Positions 16,818 to 25,544 are shown, counted from the first letter of the stretch. The stretch is 34,618 nucleotides of DNA from an uncultured bacterium (GCA_903880655.1 CAIRQE010000027.1:1-34618); one strand, 5' to 3'. A program made the numbers and translations. The notes: generated from the letters alone by a model not told the origin.

Positions 16818-19800
16818 ATACACATATGGTACCAATATTGCAGATTTTGATGCAGTTCGACTTGCTGTTGCAAGCCCAAGTGACATTATGGAATGGAGCT
16901 ATGGCGAAGTAACCAAGCCTGAGACTATTAACTATCGAACACAGAAGCCTGAACGTGATGGTCTCTTTTGTGAAAAGATTTTCGGACCAGTTAAAGATAT
17001 AAACTCAAATGATTCTAAGTATAAAGGTCTTCGTAGCCGAGAAGCCGCAGTAGATAAGAACGGTGAACTTGTTACTAAGTCTATCGTTCGACGTGAACGA
17101 ATGGGTCATATTGCACTTGCTTGCCCAGTAACGCACATCTGGTTCCTTCGTGGAACTCCAAGCTCAATCGGTCTTGTCCTTAACATGACGGTAAAGAATC
17201 TTGAAAGAATTGCTTATTTCGCAAGTTACGTTGTACTTGATGTAAAAGACGAAAAGCGAGATCAGATCAAAGCAGATAAGGAAGCTGAAGCCGCAGCCGC
17301 TAAGGTTGCAATTGAAGCTCGTTACGAAAAGATGGCTTCTGAAGAAAATGCCAATGTTAAGCAATTAGCAGCAGAACGAACTAAGGAATTAGAAGAAACT
17401 GCAAAAGACTACGAGCTGCTAAAATCACAACTTGATAGCCTACAACTCAATGCACTTATGAGCGAAACAGACTATCGTCTTCTTCCTGATGAACTACAAG
17501 ACCTCATTAAGGTTGGCATGGGTGGTGAAGCCGTTAAGGGAATGCTTGAAAGAGTTGAGCTTGAATCACTTATCAAGCAACTTTCTGGTGAAGTAGAAGA
17601 AGCTAAGGGACAACGTAAGAAAAAGATTATGAAACGACTTCGGATCTTAGAGAGCATGCAACGTGCTGGTATTACACCGGTGAGCATGTGTCTCACGGTT
17701 CTTCCTGTTATTCCTCCAGATCTTCGCCCAATGGTACAGCTTACTGGTGGTCGTTTTGCGACATCTGACCTCAATGATCTTTACCGACGTGTTATTAACC
17801 GTAACAACCGACTAAAGAAATTAGTAGATCTTAACGCTCCTGAAGTAATTCGACGAAACGAAATGCGTATGCTTCAAGAAGCTGTTGATGCACTTATCGA
17901 TAACAGCTCAGCTCGTAGTGGACGTGCAGTATCAAATACTGGCCAACGTCGAAAACTTAAGAGTCTTAGTGACATGCTTAAGGGCAAACAAGGTCGTTTC
18001 CGACAGAACCTTCTCGGAAAGCGTGTTGATTACTCTGGACGTTCTGTAATCGTTGCTGGTCCTGAACTTAAGATTAATGAATGTGGTCTCCCAAAGATGA
18101 TGGCACTTGAATTATTCAAGCCATTTGTTATTGGTCAGCTTATCGCTGATGAGCACGCTCATAACATCCGTTCAGCAACTCGACTTATTGAAATGGGTGA
18201 AACGATAGTTTGGGATGCACTAGATATAGTGATTGCTGGTAAATATGTACTGCTTAACCGAGCACCATCATTGCACCGACTTTCGATTCAAGCTTTCCAA
18301 CCGCGCCTCATCGAAGGGAAGGCTATCCAGCTTCATCCTCTCGTATGTAAAGGTTTCAACGCCGACTTCGATGGTGACCAGATGGCCGTTCATCTTCCGT
18401 TATCCGATGCTGCTCAAAAAGAAGCTCGTGAAATCATGGCTGCAAGCAAGAATATTTTAAAGCCTGCAGATGGATCTCCCGTTCTTCATATAGAACAAGA
18501 TATCGTGCTTGGTGCGTACTATCTTACTTACGATAAATTTGCGAGTGACGCACTGCGGAACTTCAGCGATGTAAACGAAGCCTTGATGGCATATGATGAA
18601 GGCGAATTAAAGCTTCAGTCACCTATCTCAGTTTCATTCAGAGGTATTGTTCGTGAGACTACCCTAGGACGATTACTCTTTAATGAGCTATTCCCAGATG
18701 ATTTCCCATTCCAAAATGAAGCAATGCCTAAAAAGCGCATTCAAAAAGTTATGGCTGACGTATATGAAATGTATGGCCAAGAGAAAACTGCTGAAATTGC
18801 AGATAACCTCAAAGACCTTGCGTTTGAATATGCAACAGTTTCAGGTATCTCAATGGGTATGGATGACTTCCCATCAATCGTTGGTATTGAAAAGGTTATT
18901 GATGCCGGTGAAGTAAAAGCTGCAGATATTAGTGACCAATACGAAGCTGGATTTACTACAAATGACGAGCGTTATCGTCTAACGATTGATAACTGGCTCA
19001 AGGTAGACAATGAAGTACAGTCAATGCTTGCCGAACAACTCGCAACACAGGATAACTCTATGTCAATCGCAGTTGTTTCTGGCGCTCGTGGTAACATCGG
19101 CCAAATGAAGAACAGTGTTGGTATGCTTGGGGTCGTTTCAGACACTAGCGGCCGAGCTATTGAACTTCCAATTAAGTCGAGCTATAAGAGCGGTCTAACG
19201 CCTCTTGAATACTTTACTGGTACTCGTGGTACTCGAAAGGCCCTCATCGATATCGCGCTAAAGACTGCTGACTCTGGTTACTTAACTCGACGACTCGTAG
19301 ACGTATCGCAAGATGTGTTTATCGTAGATGAAGACGTTGAAGACCCAGGTTTCACTATCTACCGAAGCGATGCCGAAGAAATTGGTGTTACGTTTGCGCT
19401 TAAACTTGAAGGTCGTTTTGCGGCTGAAAAGATTGCAGCTAACGGCACAACAATTGTTAAGAAGGGTGAACTCATCACTCGTGCACTAGCTGCTGAGATC
19501 GATAAGAGCGAACTTCCAGCCGTAAAGATCATGAGTGCGCTTACTACTGGTACCGTTCGTGGTATCAGCCGAAAGAGCTATGGAATTGATCCTGCAACAG
19601 GTCAACTTGTCGAAAACCGACATCCAGTTGGTGTGATTGCTGCACAAAGTATCGGTGAACCTGGTACGCAGTTGTCACTAGACTCTAAGCACCGTGCCGG
19701 CGCTACTATTGCTGACGAAACCGCCCAAGGCCTCAACCGTGTTGAAGAACTTTTCGAAGTTCGAACTCCAAAGGGTCAGGCGTATCTTTCAGATGTTGAT

Positions 19801-20622
19801 GGTACTGCCAACGTATGGGAAGAAGGCGATCACTATATTATCCAGGTTGTCGGACAAGACCAGCAATCACTTGTCTTACCACTACTCGGCCGTAAGGCGT
19901 CTGTAGCTGAAGGGCAAGAAGTTGCAATTGGTGATGTTATAGCTTCTAAAGATAAGGCGAGTGAGCCACTTGTTGCGAGCATGGCCGGTAAAGTAACCCT
20001 AAATGAAACGGAAGTAACTATTGTTCCAAAGGATCAGGCTATCGTTCGATACGAAATTCCTGGCTTTAAGCAACTTCTTGTTAAGGATAAAGATTCAGTT
20101 AAGGCGGGCGACCGACTTACTAGTGGATCTGTTAACCTCCATGATCTTATGCGACTCAAGGGTGTTGAATCTACTCAGCGCTACATCATGAACGAAATAA
20201 GTAAGATCTTCGCATCACAGGGTCAAAACATAGCTGACAAACATCTAGAAATTGTCGTACGACAAATGTTTAGCCGTGTCACTATCGAAGAACCGGGTGA
20301 GAGCGAATATGTTACTGGAGATATCGCAAGTAAAGCGGCGGTTATCGAAGCGAACATGGGCCTTGTAGCGAATAAGAAGAAACCTGCACAATTTAGTCAA
20401 TTACTGCTTGGAATTACAAAGGTTTCTACCTGGGCTGATAGCTTCCTCTCTGCAGCAAGCTTCCAGGATACTACTCGAGTACTTATCAGTGCCGCTACAA
20501 GCGGTAAGGTTGATCAACTCTATGGTCTTAAAGAAAACGTTATCTTGGGTCGTAAGATTCCAGTTGGTACTGGGTATATTCCAGAGACTGACGAAGATGA
20601 AACCATTGACGAAGAAGCTTAA
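16810..20622 (+). CDS. rpoC: DNA-directed RNA polymerase beta' subunit
   Basis: 1270 aa. The catalytic NADFDGD motif is intact, with Mg-binding D519, D521 and D523. Three departures stand out. The N-terminal zinc ribbon (C70, C72, C85, C88 in E. coli) is replaced by a cysteine-free stretch at about residues 62-86. The second zinc site (C814, C888, C895, C898 in E. coli) also has no cysteines (about 843-925). The trigger helix reads QLSLDSKHRAGA (about 954-965) where QLTMRTFHIGGA is usual, so L957 and D958 replace M932 and R933, while H961 matches H936. An alanine/glutamate-rich coiled-coil insertion lies at about 150-215. The frame is continuous and ends of each block align well, so this is not a frameshift. 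It starts inside rpoB behind GAGGAGGTG. Confidence 0.96.
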   Translation: MRKYTYGTNIADFDAVRLAVASPSDIMEWSYGEVTKPETINYRTQKPERDGLFCEKIFGPVKDINSNDSKYKGLRSREAAVDKNGELVTKSIVRRERMGHIALACPVTHIWFLRGTPSSIGLVLNMTVKNLERIAYFASYVVLDVKDEKRDQIKADKEAEAAAAKVAIEARYEKMASEENANVKQLAAERTKELEETAKDYELLKSQLDSLQLNALMSETDYRLLPDELQDLIKVGMGGEAVKGMLERVELESLIKQLSGEVEEAKGQRKKKIMKRLRILESMQRAGITPVSMCLTVLPVIPPDLRPMVQLTGGRFATSDLNDLYRRVINRNNRLKKLVDLNAPEVIRRNEMRMLQEAVDALIDNSSARSGRAVSNTGQRRKLKSLSDMLKGKQGRFRQNLLGKRVDYSGRSVIVAGPELKINECGLPKMMALELFKPFVIGQLIADEHAHNIRSATRLIEMGETIVWDALDIVIAGKYVLLNRAPSLHRLSIQAFQPRLIEGKAIQLHPLVCKGFNADFDGDQMAVHLPLSDAAQKEAREIMAASKNILKPADGSPVLHIEQDIVLGAYYLTYDKFASDALRNFSDVNEALMAYDEGELKLQSPISVSFRGIVRETTLGRLLFNELFPDDFPFQNEAMPKKRIQKVMADVYEMYGQEKTAEIADNLKDLAFEYATVSGISMGMDDFPSIVGIEKVIDAGEVKAADISDQYEAGFTTNDERYRLTIDNWLKVDNEVQSMLAEQLATQDNSMSIAVVSGARGNIGQMKNSVGMLGVVSDTSGRAIELPIKSSYKSGLTPLEYFTGTRGTRKALIDIALKTADSGYLTRRLVDVSQDVFIVDEDVEDPGFTIYRSDAEEIGVTFALKLEGRFAAEKIAANGTTIVKKGELITRALAAEIDKSELPAVKIMSALTTGTVRGISRKSYGIDPATGQLVENRHPVGVIAAQSIGEPGTQLSLDSKHRAGATIADETAQGLNRVEELFEVRTPKGQAYLSDVDGTANVWEEGDHYIIQVVGQDQQSLVLPLLGRKASVAEGQEVAIGDVIASKDKASEPLVASMAGKVTLNETEVTIVPKDQAIVRYEIPGFKQLLVKDKDSVKAGDRLTSGSVNLHDLMRLKGVESTQRYIMNEISKIFASQGQNIADKHLEIVVRQMFSRVTIEEPGESEYVTGDIASKAAVIEANMGLVANKKKPAQFSQLLLGITKVSTWADSFLSAASFQDTTRVLISAATSGKVDQLYGLKENVILGRKIPVGTGYIPETDEDETIDEEA

Positions 20623-20644
20623 ATCTGTTTAAATAAAGGAAGTT

Positions 20645-21058
20645 ATGCCAACAATTAATCAATTAGTTAGAAAATCACGAAAGACAAGTGTTTACAAAAG
20701 TAAATCGCCAGCTCTTTTACGTGTGACTAACAACCTAAAAACCAAAGCTTATGAAAAGCCTGCACCATTCAAACGCGGTGTGTGTGTTAAGGTAACAACT
20801 AAAACTCCTAAGAAGCCAAACTCAGCCCTTCGTAAGGTTGCACGTGTGCGCCTTACAAATGGCTATGAAGTTTGGGCCTATATTGGTGGAGAAGGTCACA
20901 ACCTCCAAGAACACGCTGTTGTTCTTATAAGAGGTGGTCGTGTTCCTGACTTACCTGGTGTGCGTTATCACGTAGTACGTGGTAGCTTAGACCTTCAAGG
21001 TGTTAGCAATCGCAAGAATGGCCGTAGCAAATACGGAGCCAAAAAAGATAGTAAATAA
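20645..21058 (+). CDS. rpsL: 30S ribosomal protein S12 (uS12)
   Basis: 137 aa, a decoding-centre protein. The conserved TPKKPNSALRK (54-64) carries K56, equal to E. coli K43. The second streptomycin-contact loop reads GGRVPDLPGVRYH, with P101 in place of the nearly universal lysine K88. An insertion of about 13 residues lies between the N-terminal helix and the core (about 20-42). AAAGGAAG precedes the ATG and the gap after rpoC is 22 nt, so it is probably in the rpoBC transcript. Confidence 0.96.
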   Translation: MPTINQLVRKSRKTSVYKSKSPALLRVTNNLKTKAYEKPAPFKRGVCVKVTTKTPKKPNSALRKVARVRLTNGYEVWAYIGGEGHNLQEHAVVLIRGGRVPDLPGVRYHVVRGSLDLQGVSNRKNGRSKYGAKKDSK

Positions 21059-21060
21059 TT

Positions 21061-21104
21061 TTAGTGGCTTCAGTGACCGCTTCTCCCACTAATTTGGGTT
21101 GAAG
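21061..21104 (+). promoter_or_regulatory. Alternative hairpins in the rpsL-rpsG gap
   Basis: TTAGTGG (21061-21067) pairs with CCACTAA (21086-21092). A competing stem CTTC-CCC (21080-21087) pairs with GGG-GAAG (21096-21104). The two share bases and exclude each other. In E. coli, S7 represses translation by binding this same gap. Function here is inferred from position only. Confidence 0.4.
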
Positions 21105-21137
21105 AGCGAGCAGAAGTATATATAAAGGAGTACAGAA

Positions 21138-21614
21138 ATGCCACGAAAGAAAACCAAGAGCCTGGTACGAGATATACCAGCAGATCGTAAATATAATGAC
21201 GTTCGCGTTGCTCGTTTAATTAACCGAGTAATGCTTAACGGCAAAAAACAACTTGCAGAGAAAATTATCTATGATGGTATGGAAACAGCCGCTAAGAAAT
21301 TGAAGCAAGAAAGTCCGCTTGAAGTGCTTAACCGAGCACTAGATAACGTTAAGCCTAACGTTGAAACTCGTTCACGTCGTGTTGGTGGCGCTAACTATCA
21401 AATCCCATTTGAAGTTCGCGGACAAAGACAGAGTCATCTTACACTTATGTGGTTCGTAGCAGCTGCTCGATCTCGTAAAGGTATGCCAATGGCTGACCGT
21501 GTTGCAGCAGAAATCATGGATGCATTTAATGGTACCGGATCTGCTGTTAAGAAGCGTGAAGATACACACAAAATGGCTGAATCTAACAGAGCATTCGCTC
21601 ACTTCGCACGATAA
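21138..21614 (+). CDS. rpsG: 30S ribosomal protein S7 (uS7)
   Basis: 158 aa. This primary assembly protein binds the 3' major domain of 16S rRNA and helps shape the E and P sites. Signature stretches MPRKK, NRVMLNGKK, RSRRVGGANYQIPFEVR and the C-terminal KREDTHKMAESNRAFAHFAR are present. AAAGGAG lies 9 nt before the ATG. Position between rpsL and fusA is the classical str operon order. Confidence 0.97.
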   Translation: MPRKKTKSLVRDIPADRKYNDVRVARLINRVMLNGKKQLAEKIIYDGMETAAKKLKQESPLEVLNRALDNVKPNVETRSRRVGGANYQIPFEVRGQRQSHLTLMWFVAAARSRKGMPMADRVAAEIMDAFNGTGSAVKKREDTHKMAESNRAFAHFAR

Positions 21615-21655
21615 GAAACGCATTACTTTTAAAATTTTAATAAAACGAGGAATTT

Positions 21656-23749
21656 ATGGCAGCTAAAGTAACCCCTATGGATAAGATGCGCAATATTGGA
21701 ATTATTGCCCATATTGACGCCGGTAAAACAACAACAACTGAAGGTATTTTGTACCGAACTGGACTAAAGCATAAAATTGGTGCAGTTCACGAAGGTGGAA
21801 CAACAACTGACTGGATGGCACAGGAAAGAGAACGTGGTATCACGATTGTTTCTGCTGCTGTTACCAGCTATTGGAAAGATCACCAGATTAATATTATCGA
21901 TACACCAGGACATATCGACTTTACTGTAGAAGTAGAACGATCACTCCGGGTGCTTGATGGCGCTGTTGTAGTTTTCGACGGTAAAATGGGTGTTGAATCA
22001 CAATCGGAAACTGTATGGCGACAAGCTGACAAATATAAAGTTCCTCGTGCGTGTTTCATTAACAAGATCAACCAAACTGGTGGAGATTTTTATAAGTCTC
22101 TCGATTCAATCCATAATCGTCTTAACAAACGAGCTTTTCCAATTCACCTACCGATCGGTTTTGAGCAAGAAATCAATGGCGTAATTGACCTCGTAACCAT
22201 GAAGTCATACACCTATAAAGAATTTACTGATCACGAACTTATTGAAGGTGATGTACCTGCGGATATGCTTGACCAGGCGACGAAAGCACGAAGTCTCCTC
22301 GTTGAAAACGCAGTTGCAGAAGATGAGAAAATTCTAGAAAAATATTTTGAAGTTGGTGAAGAAGGCTTGAGTATCGCTGAAGTTAAACAAGCTATCCGAA
22401 CAGCAACCCTTAGTGGTCGTTTTTTCCCAGTAACTGGTGGAGATGGACGCGGCGTTATTGTTGAGAAGGTGCTTGATCTTGTTGTAGATGTATTACCAAG
22501 TCCGCTAGATCGTGGTAGCACATGGGGCCATCATCCAAAAACTGACGAAGAAATAGAACGTAAGCCAAATGACAGTGATCCTTTTGCAGCACTAGCCTTT
22601 AAGATTGCGACTGACCCCTTCGTCGGTAAGCTCGCTTACTTCCGTGTTTATAGCGGTAAAGTTTCTGCAGGTAGCTATATCTTAAATAGCTCAACTGGTG
22701 AAAAAGAACGTGTTGGTCGTATTGTACGTATGCAAGCTGACAAGCGTGAGGACGTCACTGAAGTTACTGCCGGAGATATCGCTGCTATTGTTGGCCTGAA
22801 GGGCACGACAACAGGTAACACACTCTGTGATATTGCAAAGCCTATTATCCTTGAAAGTATTACATTCCCTGAACCACCTGTTAGTATTGCGATCGAACCA
22901 GCTACAAAAGCTGACCAAGAAAAAATGGGTATTGCTTTGCAACGGCTTGCTGAAGAAGATCCTACATTCCGAGTGCGAGTTGATCACGAAACTGGCCAAA
23001 CCATTATTAATGGAATGGGTGAGTTACATCTTGAAATCATTGTTGATCGAATGAAGCGAGAATTCAACGTTGTCGCAAATATCGGTGCCCCGCAAGTTGC
23101 TTATCGAGAAACTATCCGTAAGGATGCTGTTGAAATCCAAGGCAAGTTTATACGTCAATCTGGTGGTCGTGGACAATACGGAGACGTATGGCTTCGATTA
23201 TCTCAGAATGAAGCTGGAAAAGGTTTTGAATTCATCAATAGCATTAAGGGTGGTGTTATCCCTACCGAATACATTCCCGCTGTTAAAGCAGGTATTGAAG
23301 AAGCTATGTCTAATGGTGTTCTTGCTGGCTATCCAGTTGTAGATATAAAAGCAGAACTTTATTATGGTAGTTATCACGACGTTGACTCATCTGAAATGGC
23401 CTTTAAGATTGCCGGTTCAATGGCGTTACAAGAAGGCGTTCGAAAAGCAAGTCCAGTACTCCTAGAGCCAGTCATGAAAGTTGTTGCTGTAACCCCAGAA
23501 GAAAACATGGGTGAAGTCATCGGTGACCTTAACTCAAAGCGTGGTCGCATTGAATCAATGGAAGACCTCCAGGCTAACGTTAAAGAAATAACAGCCTTTG
23601 TACCACTTGGCGAAATGTTTGGCTATACAACCAATCTTCGAAGCATGACAAAGGGTCGAGCAAGCAGTTCTATGGAGCTTGATCACTATGCTGATGTTCC
23701 AGGACATGTCGCCGATGCGATCGTCGCAAAAAATGCAAAGAGTGCTTAA
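21656..23749 (+). CDS. fusA: Elongation factor G
   Basis: 697 aa translocase. G1 (AHIDAGKTT, 18-26), G2 (ERGITI) and G3 (DTPGHIDFT) are normal. G4, normally NKxD, reads NKIN (136-139), so the aspartate that recognises the guanine base is asparagine. G5, normally GSAF, reads GGDG (261-264), with one residue deleted nearby. Domain IV keeps GGRGQYG and the tip GSYHDVDSSE. Domain V is complete. It is the str-operon copy, with GAGGAA as Shine-Dalgarno sequence, and it is likely the main EF-G. The linked EF-Tu retains normal NKMD and GSA motifs. Confidence 0.96.
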   Translation: MAAKVTPMDKMRNIGIIAHIDAGKTTTTEGILYRTGLKHKIGAVHEGGTTTDWMAQERERGITIVSAAVTSYWKDHQINIIDTPGHIDFTVEVERSLRVLDGAVVVFDGKMGVESQSETVWRQADKYKVPRACFINKINQTGGDFYKSLDSIHNRLNKRAFPIHLPIGFEQEINGVIDLVTMKSYTYKEFTDHELIEGDVPADMLDQATKARSLLVENAVAEDEKILEKYFEVGEEGLSIAEVKQAIRTATLSGRFFPVTGGDGRGVIVEKVLDLVVDVLPSPLDRGSTWGHHPKTDEEIERKPNDSDPFAALAFKIATDPFVGKLAYFRVYSGKVSAGSYILNSSTGEKERVGRIVRMQADKREDVTEVTAGDIAAIVGLKGTTTGNTLCDIAKPIILESITFPEPPVSIAIEPATKADQEKMGIALQRLAEEDPTFRVRVDHETGQTIINGMGELHLEIIVDRMKREFNVVANIGAPQVAYRETIRKDAVEIQGKFIRQSGGRGQYGDVWLRLSQNEAGKGFEFINSIKGGVIPTEYIPAVKAGIEEAMSNGVLAGYPVVDIKAELYYGSYHDVDSSEMAFKIAGSMALQEGVRKASPVLLEPVMKVVAVTPEENMGEVIGDLNSKRGRIESMEDLQANVKEITAFVPLGEMFGYTTNLRSMTKGRASSSMELDHYADVPGHVADAIVAKNAKSA

Positions 23750-23763
23750 AAATAATACTCTTT
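23737..23763 (+). other. Weak hairpin at the fusA stop codon
   Basis: AAAGAGT (23737-23743) pairs with ACTCTTT (23757-23763) across 13 nt that include the fusA stop. It is AT-rich and has no T run. It may attenuate read-through into tuf, and it touches the tuf -35 box. Confidence 0.25.
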
Positions 23764-23790
23764 ACAAACAGATACCAAATTAGTTACAAT
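23761..23790 (+). promoter_or_regulatory. Predicted promoter of tuf
   Basis: TTTACA (23761-23766), an 18-nt spacer, then TACAAT (23785-23790). Both boxes match the consensus at five of six positions. It gives tuf its own transcript with a leader of about 60 nt. Confidence 0.6.
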
Positions 23791-23855
23791 CTATGAGTTA
23801 TGCGTAAAAAGGCATTGCTCTTGAACGCAAAAAATATTAATCCCAAGGAGAACAA

Positions 23856-25040
23856 ATGGCAGAAACATTTGATCGCAGCAAACCGCATGTGAACGTTGGA
23901 ACTATGGGTCACGTTGACCATGGTAAAACTTCACTTACTGCTGCAATAACTATGACATTAGCAAAGCGCTTACCAAGTGCTGTTAACAAAGCTGTTAATT
24001 ATGACCAAATTGACAATGCACCTGAAGAAAAGGCTCGTGGTATAACCATTGCTACATCTCACCAGGAATATGAAAGCGAAAAGCGACACTACGCTCACGT
24101 GGACATGCCGGGTCACGCAGACTATGTAAAGAACATGATTACTGGTGCTGCTCAAATTGACGGTGCTATTCTTGTAGTATCAGCAGCTGACGGCCCTATG
24201 CCTCAGACTCGTGAACACGTTCTTCTTGCTAAGCAAGTTGGTGTTCCAAAGATTCTTGTTTTCCTAAACAAGATGGACCTTGCTGATCCTGAATTAGTAG
24301 AACTAGTTGAAATGGATGTTCGTGAGCTATTAGCTAAGTACGATTACGACGAAAACTGCCCGATCATTAAGGGTTCTGCTACCAAAGCTATCGAAGGCGA
24401 CAAAGAAGCTGAAGATGCTGTCATGGAACTCGTTGCAGCTATGGATGATTTCATTCCAGAGCCAAAGCGAGACCTAGACAAGCCTTTCCTAATGCCTATT
24501 GAAGACGTATTTAGCATCAAGGGTCGTGGTACTGTTGCTACCGGTCGTGTTGAAACTGGAATCGTCAAGGTTAACGAAGAAGTTGAAATCGTTGGTCTTA
24601 AGGACACACGCAAGGTTGTCGTAACTGGTGTTGAAATGTTCAAGAAACAACTTGACCAAGGACAAGCTGGTGACAACGTTGGAATCTTGCTTCGTGGTGT
24701 AGAACGTGATGATATCGAGCGCGGCCAAGTGCTTGCTAAACCAGGTTCTATTACTCCTCATACTGAATTTGATGCTGAAGTATATATCCTTACTAAAGAA
24801 GAAGGTGGACGGCACACTCCTTTCTTCAAGGGATACAAGCCTCAATTCTACTTCCGTACTACGGACGTAACTGGTGAAGTTGAACTTCCAGCAGATAAAG
24901 AAATGGTTATGCCTGGTGATACTATTACCTTCAAGGTTAGCCTACTTAATCCAATTGCTATGGAACAAGGACTACGCTTCGCTATTCGTGAAGGTGGCCG
25001 TACCGTAGGTGCTGGTGTTGTAACTAAGATTACTAAATAA
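23856..25040 (+). CDS. tuf: Elongation factor Tu
   Basis: 394 aa, normal length. EF-Tu delivers aminoacyl-tRNA to the ribosome. The G1 motif GHVDHGKT is at 18-25, ARGITI forms switch I, DMPGHAD is at 83-89 (a common variant of DCPGHAD), NKMD is G4, and GSA is G5. Domains 2 and 3 are complete, ending in REGGRTVGAGVVTKI. AAGGAG lies 8 nt before the ATG. The gene has a promoter in the gap after fusA and a strong terminator just after the stop, so it can be expressed independently of the str operon. Confidence 0.98.
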   Translation: MAETFDRSKPHVNVGTMGHVDHGKTSLTAAITMTLAKRLPSAVNKAVNYDQIDNAPEEKARGITIATSHQEYESEKRHYAHVDMPGHADYVKNMITGAAQIDGAILVVSAADGPMPQTREHVLLAKQVGVPKILVFLNKMDLADPELVELVEMDVRELLAKYDYDENCPIIKGSATKAIEGDKEAEDAVMELVAAMDDFIPEPKRDLDKPFLMPIEDVFSIKGRGTVATGRVETGIVKVNEEVEIVGLKDTRKVVVTGVEMFKKQLDQGQAGDNVGILLRGVERDDIERGQVLAKPGSITPHTEFDAEVYILTKEEGGRHTPFFKGYKPQFYFRTTDVTGEVELPADKEMVMPGDTITFKVSLLNPIAMEQGLRFAIREGGRTVGAGVVTKITK

Positions 25041-25060
25041 TCTGATTGCACTAAAAAATG

Positions 25061-25090
25061 GAGCTGGCTTAAACAACCAGCTCTTTTTTT
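25061..25090 (+). terminator. Rho-independent terminator of tuf
   Basis: GAGCTGG (25061-25067) and CCAGCTC (25077-25083) form a perfect 7-bp stem with a 9-nt loop, followed by seven T. Confidence 0.92.
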
Positions 25091-25093
25091 GAT

Positions 25094-25122
25094 TTGAAAA
25101 AAACAACTATAACAGGTATAAT
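25094..25122 (+). promoter_or_regulatory. Predicted promoter of rpsJ
   Basis: TTGAAA, a 17-nt spacer, then a consensus TATAAT. It is the best sigma-70-type promoter in the window and starts 4 nt after the tuf terminator. It predicts a leader of about 90 nt. Confidence 0.85.
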
Positions 25123-25217
25123 AAAACTTGTAAAATAATTGTAATGACAACTCATCCAGATGTGTGCACATAGGTCACAATTCGAGAAGAGGTTACATTA
25201 CGCGACAGGAGCTATAA

Positions 25218-25544
25218 ATGGCAACAGCCGAACAACCAAAGCAACAACGAATTCGCATTCGTCTAAAAGCGTATGATCATAAAGTTATTGATCAATCAGC
25301 AAAGCAGATCGTAGACACCGCGCTACGTACCGGAGCAACAATTGCCGGCCCAATTCCTCTTCCAACTCGGAAAACGGTTTATACGGTCGTTAAAAGCCCC
25401 CACGTGTATAAAAAAGGCCGTGAACAGTTTGAGATGAGAGTGCACAAGCGTCTTATTGATATTTCTAATCCAACCCCTAAGACAATCGATAGTTTAATGA
25501 ATCTATCTTTGCCAGCTGGTTGTGACGCTGAAATTAAGATGTAA
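25218..25544 (+). CDS. rpsJ: 30S ribosomal protein S10 (uS10)
   Basis: 108 aa. Besides its ribosomal role, S10 (NusE) takes part in antitermination with NusB. The conserved IRIRLKAYDHKVIDQS, GPIPLPTRK and the hairpin-loop segment SPHVYKKGREQFEMRVHKRLIDI are present. ACAGGAG precedes the ATG. It has its own promoter and a terminator 21 nt after the stop. It is therefore monocistronic, cut off from the rest of the S10 operon, which resumes at 30.3 kb. Confidence 0.97.
   Translation: MATAEQPKQQRIRIRLKAYDHKVIDQSAKQIVDTALRTGATIAGPIPLPTRKTVYTVVKSPHVYKKGREQFEMRVHKRLIDISNPTPKTIDSLMNLSLPAGCDAEIKM

Noticed and set aside
16990..19720. Frameshift as the cause of the odd RpoC zinc and trigger-loop segments
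   Set aside because: The frame continues without interruption and flanking conserved blocks align on both sides of each odd segment with nearly the expected spacing.
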